Positions 25,501 to 38,381 of a stretch of DNA of 64,000 nucleotides are shown one piece after another. Numbering within the stretch: the first letter of the stretch is position 1; each line of letters opens with the position of its first letter. Location of the stretch: positions 94,633,198-94,697,197 of the forward strand of contig OX457036.1 in NCBI GenBank assembly GCA_949752735.1, given 5' to 3'. A program made the translations under genes and the position numbers. This DNA comes from Lumbricus terrestris (taxonomy: Eukaryota > Annelida > Clitellata > Crassiclitellata > Lumbricidae). The notes under the pieces are model-generated. The model was not told where the DNA came from and made no database searches. It saw nothing but the letters and a program-made list of their open reading frames with translations.

Positions 25501-25896
25501 CGCATGGAAAGCCAAGAAAATGATGAAGTCTTTTCAGAGGGAAACAAAGTGTATGCATCACTGAATTCGTGCGCGTGGGACAGTTCGGATGCTGATCTCA
25601 ATACCTACGAGTATGACACCCAGCAGTGCGACGATTCTTACATGACAGCCGCGTACACGACGGTTAGCAATGGTCATCTGGAAGACATGCAGCTCTTCGA
25701 AACCGATGCAAACAGTTATCCAGCTGCGAGACACGGTGCGTCAAAAAGAAGGAACGGGTGCTCAAGGAGTGCTGGATTTCCGGAGAGCAACCACAGCATG
25801 GATGTAGAAACTTCCGTCAACATTGGCGTTCTGGACAAGAAACGAAGAGCCAGAAGCGCCATGGTGGATACAACCGCGGAAAAAAAATCCTTTTAG
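12980..25896 (+). CDS. SOX30: SOX30-type HMG-box transcription factor
   Basis: Eight exons join in phase: 12980-13559, 16223-16477, 18028-18276, 19318-19488, 20237-20627, 21502-22442, 23553-23688 and 24171-25896, giving 1,482 residues. The HMG box (about 213-290) starts [18 protein letters not shown]. It has the SOX30-like [14 protein letters not shown] and continues [14 protein letters not shown], where SOX30 has PGWVYQPRP; other SOX groups differ there. SOX proteins bind the minor groove of AACAAT-like sites and bend DNA. The start is the first ATG in an open frame after CRE sites. Outside the box the protein is Ser/Thr/Pro-rich, then Tyr/Gly/Ser-rich in the last exon. Human SOX30 is about 750 residues, so this one is about twice as long. 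Confidence is high for the HMG exons and somewhat lower for the middle exons. Confidence 0.9.
13560..16222 (+). other. SOX30 intron 1
   Basis: AT-rich intron. No exon or recognisable transposon was seen. A GAATGAATG run near 15827-15850 is the only clear simple repeat. Confidence 0.6.
16223..16477 (+). CDS. SOX30: SOX30 exon 2 (HMG box, first part)
   Basis: Preceded by TTTTTTCTGCAG and followed by GTGATC. Encodes residues 194-279, containing the first and most of the second and third HMG helices: [35 protein letters not shown] and [11 protein letters not shown]. The split Gly is completed in exon 3. Confidence 0.96.
16512..16660. repeat. (TTCA)n/(TTGT) microsatellite
   Basis: ATTCATTCATTC arrays beginning about 35 bp after the exon 2 donor. 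Confidence 0.9.
17745..17985 (+). pseudogene. L2-like LINE 3' end
   Basis: Reads TWN-type [19 protein letters not shown] and LNTVFF, followed by the shared tail GAGTAGTCCCTTTGAAGAGTCG and AATGAATGAATAAG. It lies in SOX30 intron 2, ending about 40 bp before exon 3. Confidence 0.65.
18028..18276 (+). CDS. SOX30: SOX30 exon 3 (HMG box end)
   Basis: Preceded by GTTGCTAG and followed by GTAGGC. Begins with the completed Gly then [20 protein letters not shown], the C-terminal HMG tail with a basic nuclear-localisation-like run. A Thr/Gln-rich stretch follows. It ends in phase 1. Confidence 0.94.
18603..18894. mobile_element. 292-bp hAT MITE (CATAGGCGGAGACCT family), copy 1
   Basis: Ends CATAGGCGGAGACCT and AGGTCTCCGCCCATG, with GATCATC repeated at 18596-18602 and 18895-18901. 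The interior has GGGGGACGGAAAGACG and TTTTCGCCGCCAAAAAAGT blocks that are repeated in the 37176 copy. It lies in SOX30 intron 3. Confidence 0.85.
19318..19488 (+). CDS. SOX30: SOX30 exon 4
   Basis: Preceded by GGATTGCAG and followed by GTACGT. Encodes [20 protein letters not shown] through [14 protein letters not shown]. The GRP motif resembles an AT-hook core. It ends in phase 1 and matches exon 5. Confidence 0.8.
19520..19690. repeat. (GACAGA)n-type purine-rich repeat
   Basis: AGAGACAGACAGA-type simple repeat starting about 30 bp after the exon 4 donor. Confidence 0.85.
19745..20222. repeat. (CATC/TTCA)n minisatellite-like array
   Basis: ATCCATCCATTCATTCATCC array, partly in higher-order units (CATGCACTCATCCAATCC repeated from about 19980 to 20085). 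It runs to about 15 bp before the exon 5 acceptor and creates long false frames of Ser, His, Ile and Pro. Confidence 0.92.
20237..20627 (+). CDS. SOX30: SOX30 exon 5
   Basis: Preceded by GTTTCCAG. Encodes a Ser/Pro-rich stretch, then [40 protein letters not shown] and DRQRLTT. The donor is taken as GTTAGC after 20627 because that leaves two bases matching exon 6. The donor is weak, so this boundary is the least certain in the gene. Confidence 0.75.
20935..21165 (-). pseudogene. L2-like LINE 3' end in SOX30 intron 5
   Basis: On the minus strand it reads like [15 protein letters not shown] with frameshifts, then the tail GAGTAGTTTCATTGAAAAGG and TTGAATGAAGG. This is the same family as the fragments at 12298 and 17745. 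Confidence 0.65.
21502..22442 (+). CDS. SOX30: SOX30 exon 6
   Basis: Preceded by TTTGTTTGCAG and followed by GTAAGG. Encodes about 313 residues, Pro/Ser/Thr-rich, with basic [20 protein letters not shown] and an acidic patch [17 protein letters not shown]. No known domain. It ends in phase 1. Confidence 0.82.
22447..22705. repeat. (CAGA)n microsatellite
   Basis: CAGACAGACAGG units starting 5 bp into the intron after exon 6. Longer units, for example GACAAGCAGTTAGACAGG, repeat near 22490-22590. Confidence 0.95.
23553..23688 (+). CDS. SOX30: SOX30 exon 7
   Basis: Preceded by TCTTTGAAGCAG and followed by GTAAAT. Encodes [20 protein letters not shown] and [20 protein letters not shown] then LDMDR. 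It ends in phase 2. Confidence 0.82.
24171..25896 (+). CDS. SOX30: SOX30 terminal exon
   Basis: Preceded by CACTGTTGCAG. Continues [20 protein letters not shown] and runs open for 574 residues to TAG at 25894-25896. Rich in Tyr, Gly, Ser, Gln and acidic residues, with many scattered Tyr ([17 protein letters not shown]). It ends in a basic [19 protein letters not shown] tail. No recognised domain. The composition suggests a disordered activation-type region, which is inference. Confidence 0.88.
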
Positions 25897-27640
25897 TGGT
25901 GATGCAAGACGTGGAATTAGCCACAGACACACTCTATCTTGCAATTTTCTCAGCCATGGAATATACCGAGGTTGCGGAAAGCAGCATAGATTTAGTTGAG
26001 CGAAAAACTTATCCTTCAGTTGCTTAAGAAGACTAGTGTAGCCATCTGATCATAATATTGTGAAGCAGAATGGTCATACACTTTGGAGATTTAATTTTAA
26101 AAGTCTTAAGATGTTTGCTGACACCATTTTGTTTATAGTTTTCAAGGCAACTGTGGCGTGACAGTTTGCCGAATAGTAAATGCTTGCGCGGAGTTTTGAT
26201 ATAGGGATTTTTTATATACGTAGCGCCACAGCGGAATACAGTGGACCTTGTTTACTGTAAAGCTGAACTTCTATAAGAGTTGTTTGTTTTGGGAAATATG
26301 ATTTGTTCCCGCCTGTTATTTTAGCATTTCAAGATCCTCTGACATTTTGGATGTTGAATGTTCTGGGCGTTTGTCCGTTATATTCTTTCAGCTGTTCTTG
26401 TTTTAGCCTAAAGTAAAACTTGCCTCAGTGTCTTTCTGTTCGTTTTCCCAATAATTATTAACTGTTTAATTTTGCACGAACCTCTTTGCTCTCTTGTCTC
26501 TCTCTTCAATTATTAGCCTTAAGCGCTCCAGTGAAGCTCATAACCATTGACCCCATTGCTTTCCTTGTATCTCTACAGTCTCAAGTGTGGACCTCACAAC
26601 ATCATGCAATCTTAGTCCTTACACCCCATGAGATGATAAACCCTAATTGCATGTTGAGCCTGCCACACTCGTGAGCAGAGTGCATCAATGTTCTTGTCGA
26701 GAGTGAACGATCTGGAAATAGTTTAGTCCCAATATTTTCATATGGCCTGCTCTTGCAGAATATTATGTAGCCTTTAGAAATCAAGAATATTATATATCGT
26801 AAAAATTATAGCCTACTACAGGATAGAGCTTGAATCTGGCCAGACACTATATAGAGTACATTATAAACAATCCACCAACAATCGATTAACACTTGTGGCA
26901 CATGTGCTTGTGGCCTATAATTGGAGCGGCCTCCTTTCCTCTCTTCCTATTGGTCAAAGAAGAAACATAACATAAACTATGATTGAGAATATTATAATGT
27001 GTGTGTTTGTAGATCCACCATTGATACAGCCCGTGTATAAATGCAGCCAGACATTTCTGTTGCGCTTTCAAGGAAGCTCAAAGTTGCTGAATATGGTGAC
27101 TATAATTATAATCTGAAAGATCTGACGATTGATCAGAATAATTTCTACATAGCACGCACGATTTAGGAACCTAGAGCTACTGTAAACATAGCGCTACAGA
27201 AATGTAAAGCATCGCTAGTCAATGTATTGCTGTTTACGTCTACGATGATGTACATATGTGTGCGAAATGCGAATGTGTGTTTATTTGCAACTAATGTAAT
27301 AAGGAAGGCTGATTTGAGATAGAGCACTCTCTTAATTCACGCGTTGGCCTATAGCCATTGGAAACTAACGACTGTCTGCATGATTTTCAGTTCATGGCAC
27401 CACAGTTAATTAGTAAGACCGGTCTCAGGTGTAAGGATATCAATGGAGAACGTCTCCACGTGATTAGAGGGAAATTAGGCCGGGCTTGTGTTGTCCACAG
27501 CTGATAGGAGAAGAGCCATTAAAGTCGAATGAACCACGCGACATGTGTTGTCGCGTACACCCGACTACGGCTAAAGAGCTTCGGAGGAAATAGAAAATAG
27601 ACCTCATTAAGGTTAATGAGAAAGCTGGTAGAGTTTCGTG
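25897..27640. other. SOX30 3' flank
   Basis: 3' UTR and intergenic sequence. I see no AATAAA close to the stop and no coding or transposon signal. Confidence 0.5.
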
Positions 27641-27777
27641 CAGACCAAGGCAACGATGTGTTGGGTAGCGCGGCGGGTTTTATGGTGCGAAAATGTTGCC
27701 AATCGATTGCGTCATTTCATTCAGTGTAATTTTATGGTGGTAACTTTGATCATGTACATGCCAGCCATTGCTGTGGC

Positions 27778-27885
27778 AATTGCGGCTATGTCAGTTGCAA
27801 GATTAAGTGACGGAATCATGCAATTGCTGCTATGTCAGTTGCAAGATGAAGTGACGGAATCATGCAATTGCGCTGCTGCTACTAA
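27778..27885. repeat. Tandem duplication of a ~51-bp unit
   Basis: CAATTGCGGCTATGTCAGTT...GGAATCATG is repeated immediately as CAATTGCTGCTATGTCAGTT...GGAATCATG, differing at a few bases. Confidence 0.85.
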
Positions 27886-27963
27886 CACAAACTGCTGGCC
27901 TGCTATTACTGTTGCTGATACTACTACTACTACTGCTACTGCTGCTGCTGCTGATACTACTAC

Positions 27964-28131
27964 CAGTGGTGTAGTCCTAAAAAATGAAGTGGGGGGACGC
28001 CTGGAAATTGAAGTGGGGGGACGCCATGGAAATTGAAGTAGAAACTGTAGCAAAAAGTGCAATCTTGCAAGAATTTTGCAAAAAAGTGGGGGGACGGCGT
28101 CCCCCCGCGTCCCCGCCCCACTACACCACTG
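27964..28131. mobile_element. 168-bp hAT MITE (CAGTGGTGTAG ends)
   Basis: Termini CAGTGGTGTAGTCC and CCCACTACACCACTG. The flanking octamer ACTACTAC occurs at 27956-27963 and 28132-28139, but this sits in an ACT microsatellite, so the duplication alone is weak evidence. The interior has three GTGGGGGGACG motifs. Confidence 0.75.
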
Positions 28132-28188
<57 letters not shown>

Positions 28189-28195
28189 GCTACTG

Positions 28196-28234
<39 letters not shown>

Positions 28235-28290
28235 GGCTACTACTACAACTACTGCTACTGCTAGTTCAACTACTACTACTGCCACCGCCA
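28132..28290. repeat. (ACT)n microsatellite
   Basis: Long ACT/CTA array with CTG interruptions, directly abutting the MITE. It looks like one array into which the MITE inserted. Confidence 0.95.
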
Positions 28291-28778
28291 CCATCACTAC
28301 TTCTACCTCGACAATAATAGGCACATTCAATTAGGCTGGTTGTGTTATGTGTGATTATGTAATAATGTTATCATTATTATATCGTGCTTGTTCGAAAATT
28401 TTATAGCGCAGTAACAGATATTAATACATTCCATATATGCATACGCCTACATGTATGTCATAGTCTGCTTCCAATCCACAGTGCTGAATGCGTCTCATCA
28501 GATGGATTGCCCGCACACGTTAATATGGCAGGCTACTAACGCAGGAGAGCGATCGACGCATCCAGCATGATCGGGGCGAGTGTTTCTATTTAAGGTCGAT
28601 AGAGGCGCTGACTTGCAGTTTAAGACGCAGCCATCTCTCATGAAAAGTATATCTTCATCGAGCCGACGTTTTGTCACTTTACACACGAAAGGTAGGACAA
28701 AGCAATTTTAATGATCAGACAATCTGTAGTCTGTAGTGTAATCGACATGATTATCTACAATAGTGTTACAGACCTATT

Positions 28779-28985
28779 GGGACGCCGTGGCGTAGTGGTG
28801 GGTTCGGTGCTTGGAGCCGGAAGGTTCCAGGTTCAAATCCACCTCAAGCCGCCGCGTAGGGACCTTGAGTGAGTCCTTCACTCGCAATTGCCCGTGCGCT
28901 TGGGCGTGAAACTCCGATGCAGTGTCCGAGCTGTAGTCGGGAGTGCCTCTGAGTAGAGGGCTTGAAGGACGTCTTAGCAAGTGCG
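28779..28985 (+). mobile_element. tRNA-derived SINE, copy 1
   Basis: The head has an A-box-like GTGGCGTAGTGGTGGGTTC and a B box GGTTCAAATCC, followed by a conserved body (GCCGCGTAGGGACCTTGAGTG, GTGAAACTCCGATGCAGTG) and GAGTAGAGGGCTTGAAGGAC. Reverse-oriented copies of the same body are at 54129 and 56302. Confidence 0.82.
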
Positions 28986-29136
28986 AGAAATAAAATAATA
29001 AGTAAAGAAATACCGGTAAAATTTAATTTAAAATTTAATTTATACTTTTTGGTCGTTATGGCAGCGGTTCTCAATCGGTTGGTCTTGTATAACGGCATGA
29101 CTGTGTTAGCCTACTGCGCCATATAAATTGTCGTAA

Positions 29137-30795
<1,659 letters not shown>

Positions 30796-31710
30796 GTTTA
30801 CACTTGAGCAACTTAAAATTAATTTGAGCCTAGTGTTGAGATATAGATTCTAATTTCACTTTTTTACTCTAGGCCCTGCTTCTTCAAATAAAACATAGCC
30901 TGATTTGCTACAAAAAGCAATGCTGCCAGCTGGGTTGACCTAGTAGGCCTATAGCGTGCTTCGTAATTTAGCCTTTAGGCCTAATGAAGAAGTAACACTT
31001 GTGAAAATCGTGAAATTTGAGGCTTCCTAAGAACTAAAGGTGAAATGAGTGTTAACAAAAGGAAATTTGTTTACGAATTTTCAGAGCACCGGTATCATGG
31101 TTGCAGCAAGAATTGAGAAAAGAGATTGCTTCATTTGTAATGATATTTTGTCTCTCAAATAGTTCAGATTAAAAAAACTGAAACGCCATGCATATACTAA
31201 ACATCTCAACTATATATGCAGACAAATATGGCCAGTATTTTTAGCAACTAAGCTGATGATGTCAAGAAAGACATGCCTGAGACGGGGAACTTGTAGGCTA
31301 CATAGCCTACTAACAGCTCAGCATTAGCAGCTGCTGAAGTTTCATGTTCCGTTGCACCGTTGCAGTAGTTCTCAGAAACTCAAAAGCCAGAAGACCTCAT
31401 GCTATAATTGCCAAGACATGGTTAGAATTATGAAAAAATTGCATCACACTGATAACAAAATGCGTTGAAAGGATATTAGGCCAAAATCAATAAATTTTAT
31501 TTTTGGGTCGCCATAACATTTTAAAATTTATCAAAGTTCGCAGCACTAAAAAGGTTCAGAACCTCTGCTATAGGCCCTAAAGTCTAAACTACATAGATAC
31601 AGTGGGTATGTTAATCTATGAATGTATTATTTGCATATCTGATTTTGTCCTGTCGGGCTTTCCTTTCTTCTCTGTAGAAACGGAAAATTCAAACACCACC
31701 AGAGTTCGAA

Positions 31711-31995
31711 GACCACCGTTGCACCACCGTTGCACCACCGTTTCACCACCGTTGCACCACCGTTTCACCACCGTTGCACCACCGTTGCACCACCTTTGCA
31801 CCACCGTTGCGCCACCGTTGCACCACCGTTGCACCACCGTTTCACCACCGTTGCACCACCGTTGCACCACCGTTTCACCACCGTTGCACCACCATTGCAC
31901 CACCGTTGCACCACCGTTTCACCACCGTTGCACCACCGTTGCCCCACCGTTGCACCACCGTTTCACCACCGTTGCACCACCGTTGCACCATCGTC
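31711..31995. repeat. 11-bp minisatellite (GTTGCACCACC)n
   Basis: About 26 copies of GTTGCACCACC with a G/T variant (GTTTCACCACC) at the fourth base. The period of 11 makes all three forward frames open and repetitive (HHRCTTVAPP). Confidence 0.95.
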
Positions 31996-31999
31996 TCAT

Positions 32000-33230
32000 T
32001 CAAAAACTCTCTTTCCTTTCTCCTCACAAAAGACTCGACCTGTGGAAGGCTTAATAGCTGTTCCGCCTCTCTGCTCCTATGGTAACTCGACCCGGACCAC
32101 CACAGACTTCTCTCACGGACAACCCTTCTAACTCAACGCAGCGCTCGTGAATAAGCTGGTGCCCCGCGCTTGGCTTTCGAGTGGCGCTTTAGAAATTTCG
32201 AGTTTACGATTACGATTACGAAGGTCAGCAAACGCCACCGAAGTTGTAGATCTTGCAAATAGTATAGATCTAGTTGCTACTTCGCCAAAGTAAATATTTG
32301 TTGTCCTGTTACCCTCCTGTCCTTTCGACTCCCGTTACGCACTTTCGTTCGTTCAAGCGTTCGATATAACACGGGTCAAACCTGGAACCAACATCGAAGG
32401 GATAATTATAAATCCGACGAAAATTGCAGGTCATTGACCTTTGTTATGGTTGTGGCTGTATCCGGAACTTTTGCAGGGTAGGCCTAAATCGGTCAGCCCA
32501 GTTTGTTTTGTTTACGACTGTCGTGACGAAAACGAATTAATTTAACGATAAAGAGAAGTTGAGAATTAAATCAAAATAATTTTAAGGAAGAGTTTTGTGA
32601 TTAGAGTGACGTAAATTTAGACGAAATTTTGAATCATTTGGCCTATGCGGATGACGGCAAAAACGCAGAAATGATGCAACTCTGTTCAAAATTACCCTGC
32701 TGATTACCCGGATTGACGTCCAGACATTGTCCGTGAGTCATCAGAAAACACGATCTCAAATTGGCTGAGGGGCTGCGGCTTCACAGCCCTTCGATATTAG
32801 TCACAGGTCACACTAGATTAAACCTCGCAGGCTTCGAAATCGTTCGAGTTACGAAGACTCTCAATGTCACTAACTTCGACAAGAAACAACGGACGTGAAT
32901 CGTAGTGTGTTCGATCTTCAAACCGTCTAATAAGAAATTAACTGACGATCAAATTCCAATCGCAGTTAAAATTTCACAGTTCTGAACTATCCTGACTTTT
33001 GCGATCGACAAAATGTCCACAGTCGACTCTCAAGCTCGGAAAACAACTCTCGACTCTTTGATGAAATTCTTTCTCGTAACTGGTGAAGAACCGGACTATT
33101 TCAAAATCATTTAAGATAATTGGTTTTTGGTTTTTGTATCGCGACGCGTAGCAGTGGTGATGGTTGTGTTGTTGTCGGTGGAGATGGTGTTGTCGGTGCT
33201 GTTGTTGTGGTTGTTGTTGGTAGTGGTGGT
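32000..33230. other. Flank upstream of the guanylyl cyclase gene
   Basis: Near 32130-32215 there is a dispersed-repeat fragment (CGCTCGTGAATAAGCTGGTGC then GAGTGGCGCTTTAGAAATTTC). Related sequence occurs in inverse orientation near 19095-19155 and in part at 58645-58675. The remainder is unassigned and could contain the promoter and a 5' UTR exon of the cyclase. Confidence 0.45.
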
Positions 33231-33420
<190 letters not shown>

Positions 33421-33454
33421 ATGCTGCCGGTTTCTAGGTGATCAAGATCCAAAG

Positions 33455-34570
33455 ATGTTACAGACCGCCAGGGTTTCCCCGCAGCGGCAGCAGCAGCAGC
33501 AGCCAGAGTCATCAAGTGCAGAAAGGTCAGCATCTCCTGCCATAACACTCGCCAGCACTGTCAGTCAAGGCCAGGCGGAATGGAACCGGATGTTCAGCTT
33601 GTCGTCAACAACGAGCGAGGATCACAGAACCGTCGCTAGACTGACTGAGGCCAAGCGATTCGATCGTCTGATCCTTCAGGTCAAGTTGCTCCTCGTTGTC
33701 ACCCTTCCCGTCATTGCCATGATTGCCATTGCGGGGCGGGTTCTCTACGAAGCGGTTGACCAACATGGTCGAACAGAGTTCGCACGGATCACCTACGAAG
33801 TCACTGCATCCGTGGACGACCTTTCAGAGCGGTTCCGCATCGAGCGATCCCTCAGCGTGGAGTTTCTGATGGCTACCGGAAGTAAGGAGTCCCAGCTACG
33901 CATGAGTGAGTCGAGAGATCTTACGGATCGTTTGCTGTTCGACCTGACCAGTTGGAGTCGACCGGTCGAGGTCGGGAATGTGTCCTTCGCTCAGAAGCAG
34001 ACCTTCGTCGTTTACCTGAAGCAGCTGAGGAATCGCGTCGATTCACTGGTCGTCGACTACCGTGAGGTTCTGAAAAGCTACCAGATGATCGTCACTGGAT
34101 TCATCGGAACGATCCAGTGGGACCGTGAGCTGCCGCAACACGACGAACTCTGGCCGTTGCTCGTCTCCTTCGATTCGATGCTGCGAGCGATCGACATCGC
34201 CGACACTCAAAAGTCCCTCGGAGACGTCTTCATTCAAAACTGCAAGGCGGATCGCAACGACCTTTCCTGGTTCTGGAACCTGGAAGGAAAGGTCACGTCC
34301 CTTCTCCAGCAGGCATTCAACTACTACACGACAACAAGTCAGACGTACGAACAGGGTTTTGTCGCCAATGGACTTCGAGATGTGCAGGGTGTGGATTTGC
34401 CAGACGTCTTTAACAAACAATACGCAGAAGCCTGCAAGAACTATTCGACGGACTGGGCGGTCAGTGTTGGAAACGCAAGTTCATGGAAGGAGATTATGGA
34501 GAAGTATCTTGACATACTTAAACGCGTCGAGGGTATCATTGAAAAGCAGACAGGATACACAATCAGTGAG
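33455..34570 (+). CDS. NIT-guanylyl cyclase exon 1
   Basis: The frame is closed upstream by TGA at 33419-33421, so ATG 33455 is the first usable start unless the TTTCTAG is a splice acceptor. Encodes residues 1-372: membrane segment [20 protein letters not shown], then the NIT-like sensor with [16 protein letters not shown]. It ends SE before GTATCT, phase 0. Confidence 0.88.
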
Positions 34571-37297
34571 GTATCTATGCAATAATGTTGTTTGTGTTCA
34601 TTATTCGGTTTGCAGTTACAAGCTCGGTAGCGTCGCCCCGAGAACAATTTCCTCAGAACAGTTTAACCCGTGGACGGACAAAATGTCCCCGGACAAAATG
34701 TCCCGGACAAAATGTCCCGGATAAAATGTCCCTGGACAAAATGTCCCCGGACAAAAAGTCCCCGGATAAAAAGTCCCCGGACAAAATGTCCCCGGACAAA
34801 ATGTCCCCGGATAAAATGTCCCCGGACAAAAAGTCCCCGGACAAAATGTCCCCGGACAAAATGTCCCCAGACAAAAAGTCCCCGGACAAAATGTCCCCGG
34901 ACAAAATGTCCCCGGACAAAATGTCCCGGACAAAATGTCCCGGGCAAAAGTCCCAGGATAAAAGTCATGTCTCTACACTACCTAAACGCAGCGCATGGGC
35001 GCCTAGCAATAGGTATACCTACATTGAGAAAAAGAGTCCACCTTCTCTAAATGCATGAAAACGAGTCATTTTGAATATAACAGAACATTATTAGCAAATC
35101 AACCATACAATTGCAAACTGTATTTGGTTCACTATTTTTAGAAGAATTCCGATTCTCGCGTCCAGGTCCCCATTAAGGTAGGTGCTAAGGGTGCTGCAGC
35201 ACCCGGGCCCGCAGTTTTAGGGGCCCATATTTTCGGAAATGATGAAATTTCTTAGCAAGAATAGGCTACTGCAACAATAATAAATACGAAGTTATCGTGG
35301 ACGAAATTTTGGCAAATTTCTCCCACACATACGATTAATTAGCTCCAGCAGCTTATGAATTGGTTGAAATCGCAGGAACTTATTGTTAGGCCTATTGTAA
35401 ATTTATCTTTGGGAACAGGGCTGGATTAAGAAATGTGGGGCCCTGTTCGGGAAATTTTCTCAGATCTTCGGCCAAATTTTGATGAATTTTTTTAGTCATT
35501 TGGTTAAAATTTGCTAAAAATTTAAAAATTCGGGAAAATTTTGGCCCCCTAAAGTGTGGGGGCCCTGTTCGGCCGAACATGTTGAACATGCCTTTATCCG
35601 GCCCTGTTTGGGAAGTAATTTAACAGTGATGGGCTATCTTAAATTAGGCCATATGCGGGTCAATCATTTTGGACTGGCTTCTTTAAAATAATGAGAGCCA
35701 GCATAAGTTGCATAACCTGTCGTGGTCCTCCTCTTGTTCGCTTCTCTTCATTTTTCTTTCATGACCGTTCTTCGCAGTGAGTCTGCCCTCAGCCTGTGTC
35801 CATACCCACTTCCTTTGTCTCGATCTCTTTCACTGTGTATCTATAGGTCTACTCTTCGATAATTCATATATAGGCTATAAATTATATATATATAGACCTT
35901 ATAATTGGTGCAAGAAGATTACGACGCTCTAAAGAGCGGTTTGCCAGGATATTATCGCAGTCTGCGAAAGAAATAATTATGGTGCTATATTTTATTAGAC
36001 CTGAAAATAGGAAGAAGGAGCTTACAAATTTAAATTTAGGAATTACGATAAACTGAAAAGAAAAGAGAATACAGGAATCCAGAGAAACGGATGATAAAAT
36101 ATTGACATGGAGTGCGCGTGGTGTTGTTTGGATTTGAGACATGAACCATGAGAGCAAGCAATATAATCATAAGAAGACGCGATTTAGTAATGATTACAAT
36201 AAGTTTAATCATCGTTTATTTTTCAAACTGACATAACGCTGTATGTATAAAATAATAATCATAATTAAAATCAATCTTAACTACTAAATTATCACAACAT
36301 ACGTCCGTCGTTCTCGCATTACACATTGACTTAATTGCAGGTACTTTAGAAGTTCAGCGGATGACTGCAGTGAGAATTCATTGCGCTTTATTTATCTTTT
36401 CCATTTTACCACGATCTGGGGCAGCTATGAGGTTTGGGGCCTACCTTGAAAGGTATATGACATAGACCTATTTAAACACGTTTGCGATCGCACCTGTGAA
36501 AAAACTTCAACGACAATGAACAGCAAACAACTCTTTGAGCTGATATGTGATCAAAGAATGAAGAACACGTAGAAACAATTTTCAAGAACTCAGTTCTGGG
36601 CAAAGCTTTAATCTAGAAGTTTTGAATCATACTAAGGAATTTGATAGAAATTCAATATAATTACTTTTATTTATTAAATATGTCTGCAATTTAGTATTTT
36701 AAATAAAAATGAGTTTGATAGCAAATCTGATATAAATAAACATGTTTAACTTTAACACTTTTCAATCCGAACGACATTCACATTAGGCCGATTGAATGAT
36801 GTGTCGCTAAATTTAGTCGCAAGTCTAGGTGTGTCGCGGGACGAAAAAGGTTGAGAACCTCTGGTGTAGGGACATCACTTTTACCCTGCGACTTTCTGTA
36901 AGGGACATTTTGTCTGGGGACATTTTGTCCGGGACTTTTTATCCGGGGACTTTTTGTCCAGGGACATTTTATCCGGGGACTTTTTGTCCGGGGACTTTTT
37001 GTCCGGGGACTTTTTGTCCGGGGACTTTTTGTTCGGGGACATTTTATCCGGGGACTTTTTGTCCGGGGACTTTTTGTCCGGGGACATTTTGTCCGGGGAC
37101 ATTTTATCCGGGACATTTTGTCCGGGGACATTTTGTCCTAGCACCGTTTAACCACATAAAAAGTAACCTATTATCCATAGGCGGAGACCTGCGCCGAGAA
37201 TTGGGGGGGACGGAAAGACGCGAGATTTTCCGAAAATTTCTGACGACCGGCGAAATCTCGGAAAATTTTCTATTTTCGCCGCCAAAAAAGTTGATGA

Positions 37298-37340
<43 letters not shown>

Positions 37341-37407
37341 TCATCCGGTTAAATCTCGCCCAAATCCCGAAGAAATTTTCTATTTTCGCCGCCAAAAAAG
37401 TTGATGA

Positions 37408-37440
<33 letters not shown>

Positions 37441-38350
37441 TTATTCGGCCAAATCTCGCCCAAATCCCGAAGAAATTTTCTATTTTCGCCGCCCAAACAA
37501 TTCTTGACGCTCAAACATTGGGGGGGGACAAATGCATGGGCCGTCCCCCCCAACACTTTTATTGGGGGGACCGTCCCCCCCTGTCCCCCCCTAGGTCTCC
37601 GCCACTGCTATTATCTTATCTTCGGCCCGAGAGACCACACTTTCTAGCAGTAACTGTTACTGTACTTACAGAGACAGCGTCTTTGAACCCTCCTTAATTA
37701 AGTGCTGCTAATTCTAGAAGAGTTTAGAGTAGAGGTTTCAGATTTTTCGTGATGGCTGGCCAATGACGATTATAATCAAAATACATGACGGGCCACGGTG
37801 CTAAAGGCGCCTGGACTGAACTTGGGTCAGGATCAGGGATGGGTCTCAGTAACCCGCTCCCAGAAATTGAATAGACAGTTATAGATGCAGAGAAAAAGAG
37901 ACAGAGATATGGAGTGACAGAGAGAGGGAAATAGAGAGACAGAGCGAAAGACAGACAGAGAGAGGGAAATAGAGAGACAGAGAGAAAGACAGACAGAGAG
38001 AGGGAAATAGAGAGACAGAGAGAAAGAAAGACAGAGAGAAAAATTGAGAGACAGGGAGACAGAGAATTAGAGAGAAATAGAGAAAGAGAAATAGAGAGAC
38101 AGAGAAATAGAGTGACAGAGAAATAGAGAGACAGAGAAATAGAGAGACAAAGACAGAGAGATACAGAGAAGCAGACAGATAGAGGGAGACAGATTGAGAC
38201 AGAGTTATAGAGAGACACGCAGAGAGAGAAATAGAGAGACTGAGAAATAGAGAGAAAGAAATAGAGAGAGAAATAGAGAGAGAGAAATAGAAAGAGAAAT
38301 AGAGATACTGAGAAATAGAGAGAGAGAGAGAAATAGAGAGAAAGAGAAAT

Positions 38351-38381
<31 letters not shown>

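Noticed and set aside
28779..28860. Functional tRNA gene
   Set aside because: A and B boxes are present but no full cloverleaf could be drawn and the body continues as a SINE.
31602..32131. His/Pro/Thr repeat proteins on both strands
   Set aside because: An 11-bp minisatellite keeps all frames open.
34585..35058. MSPDK/KCPRT repeat protein
   Set aside because: A 15-bp minisatellite in an intron; also open in other frames and on the other strand.
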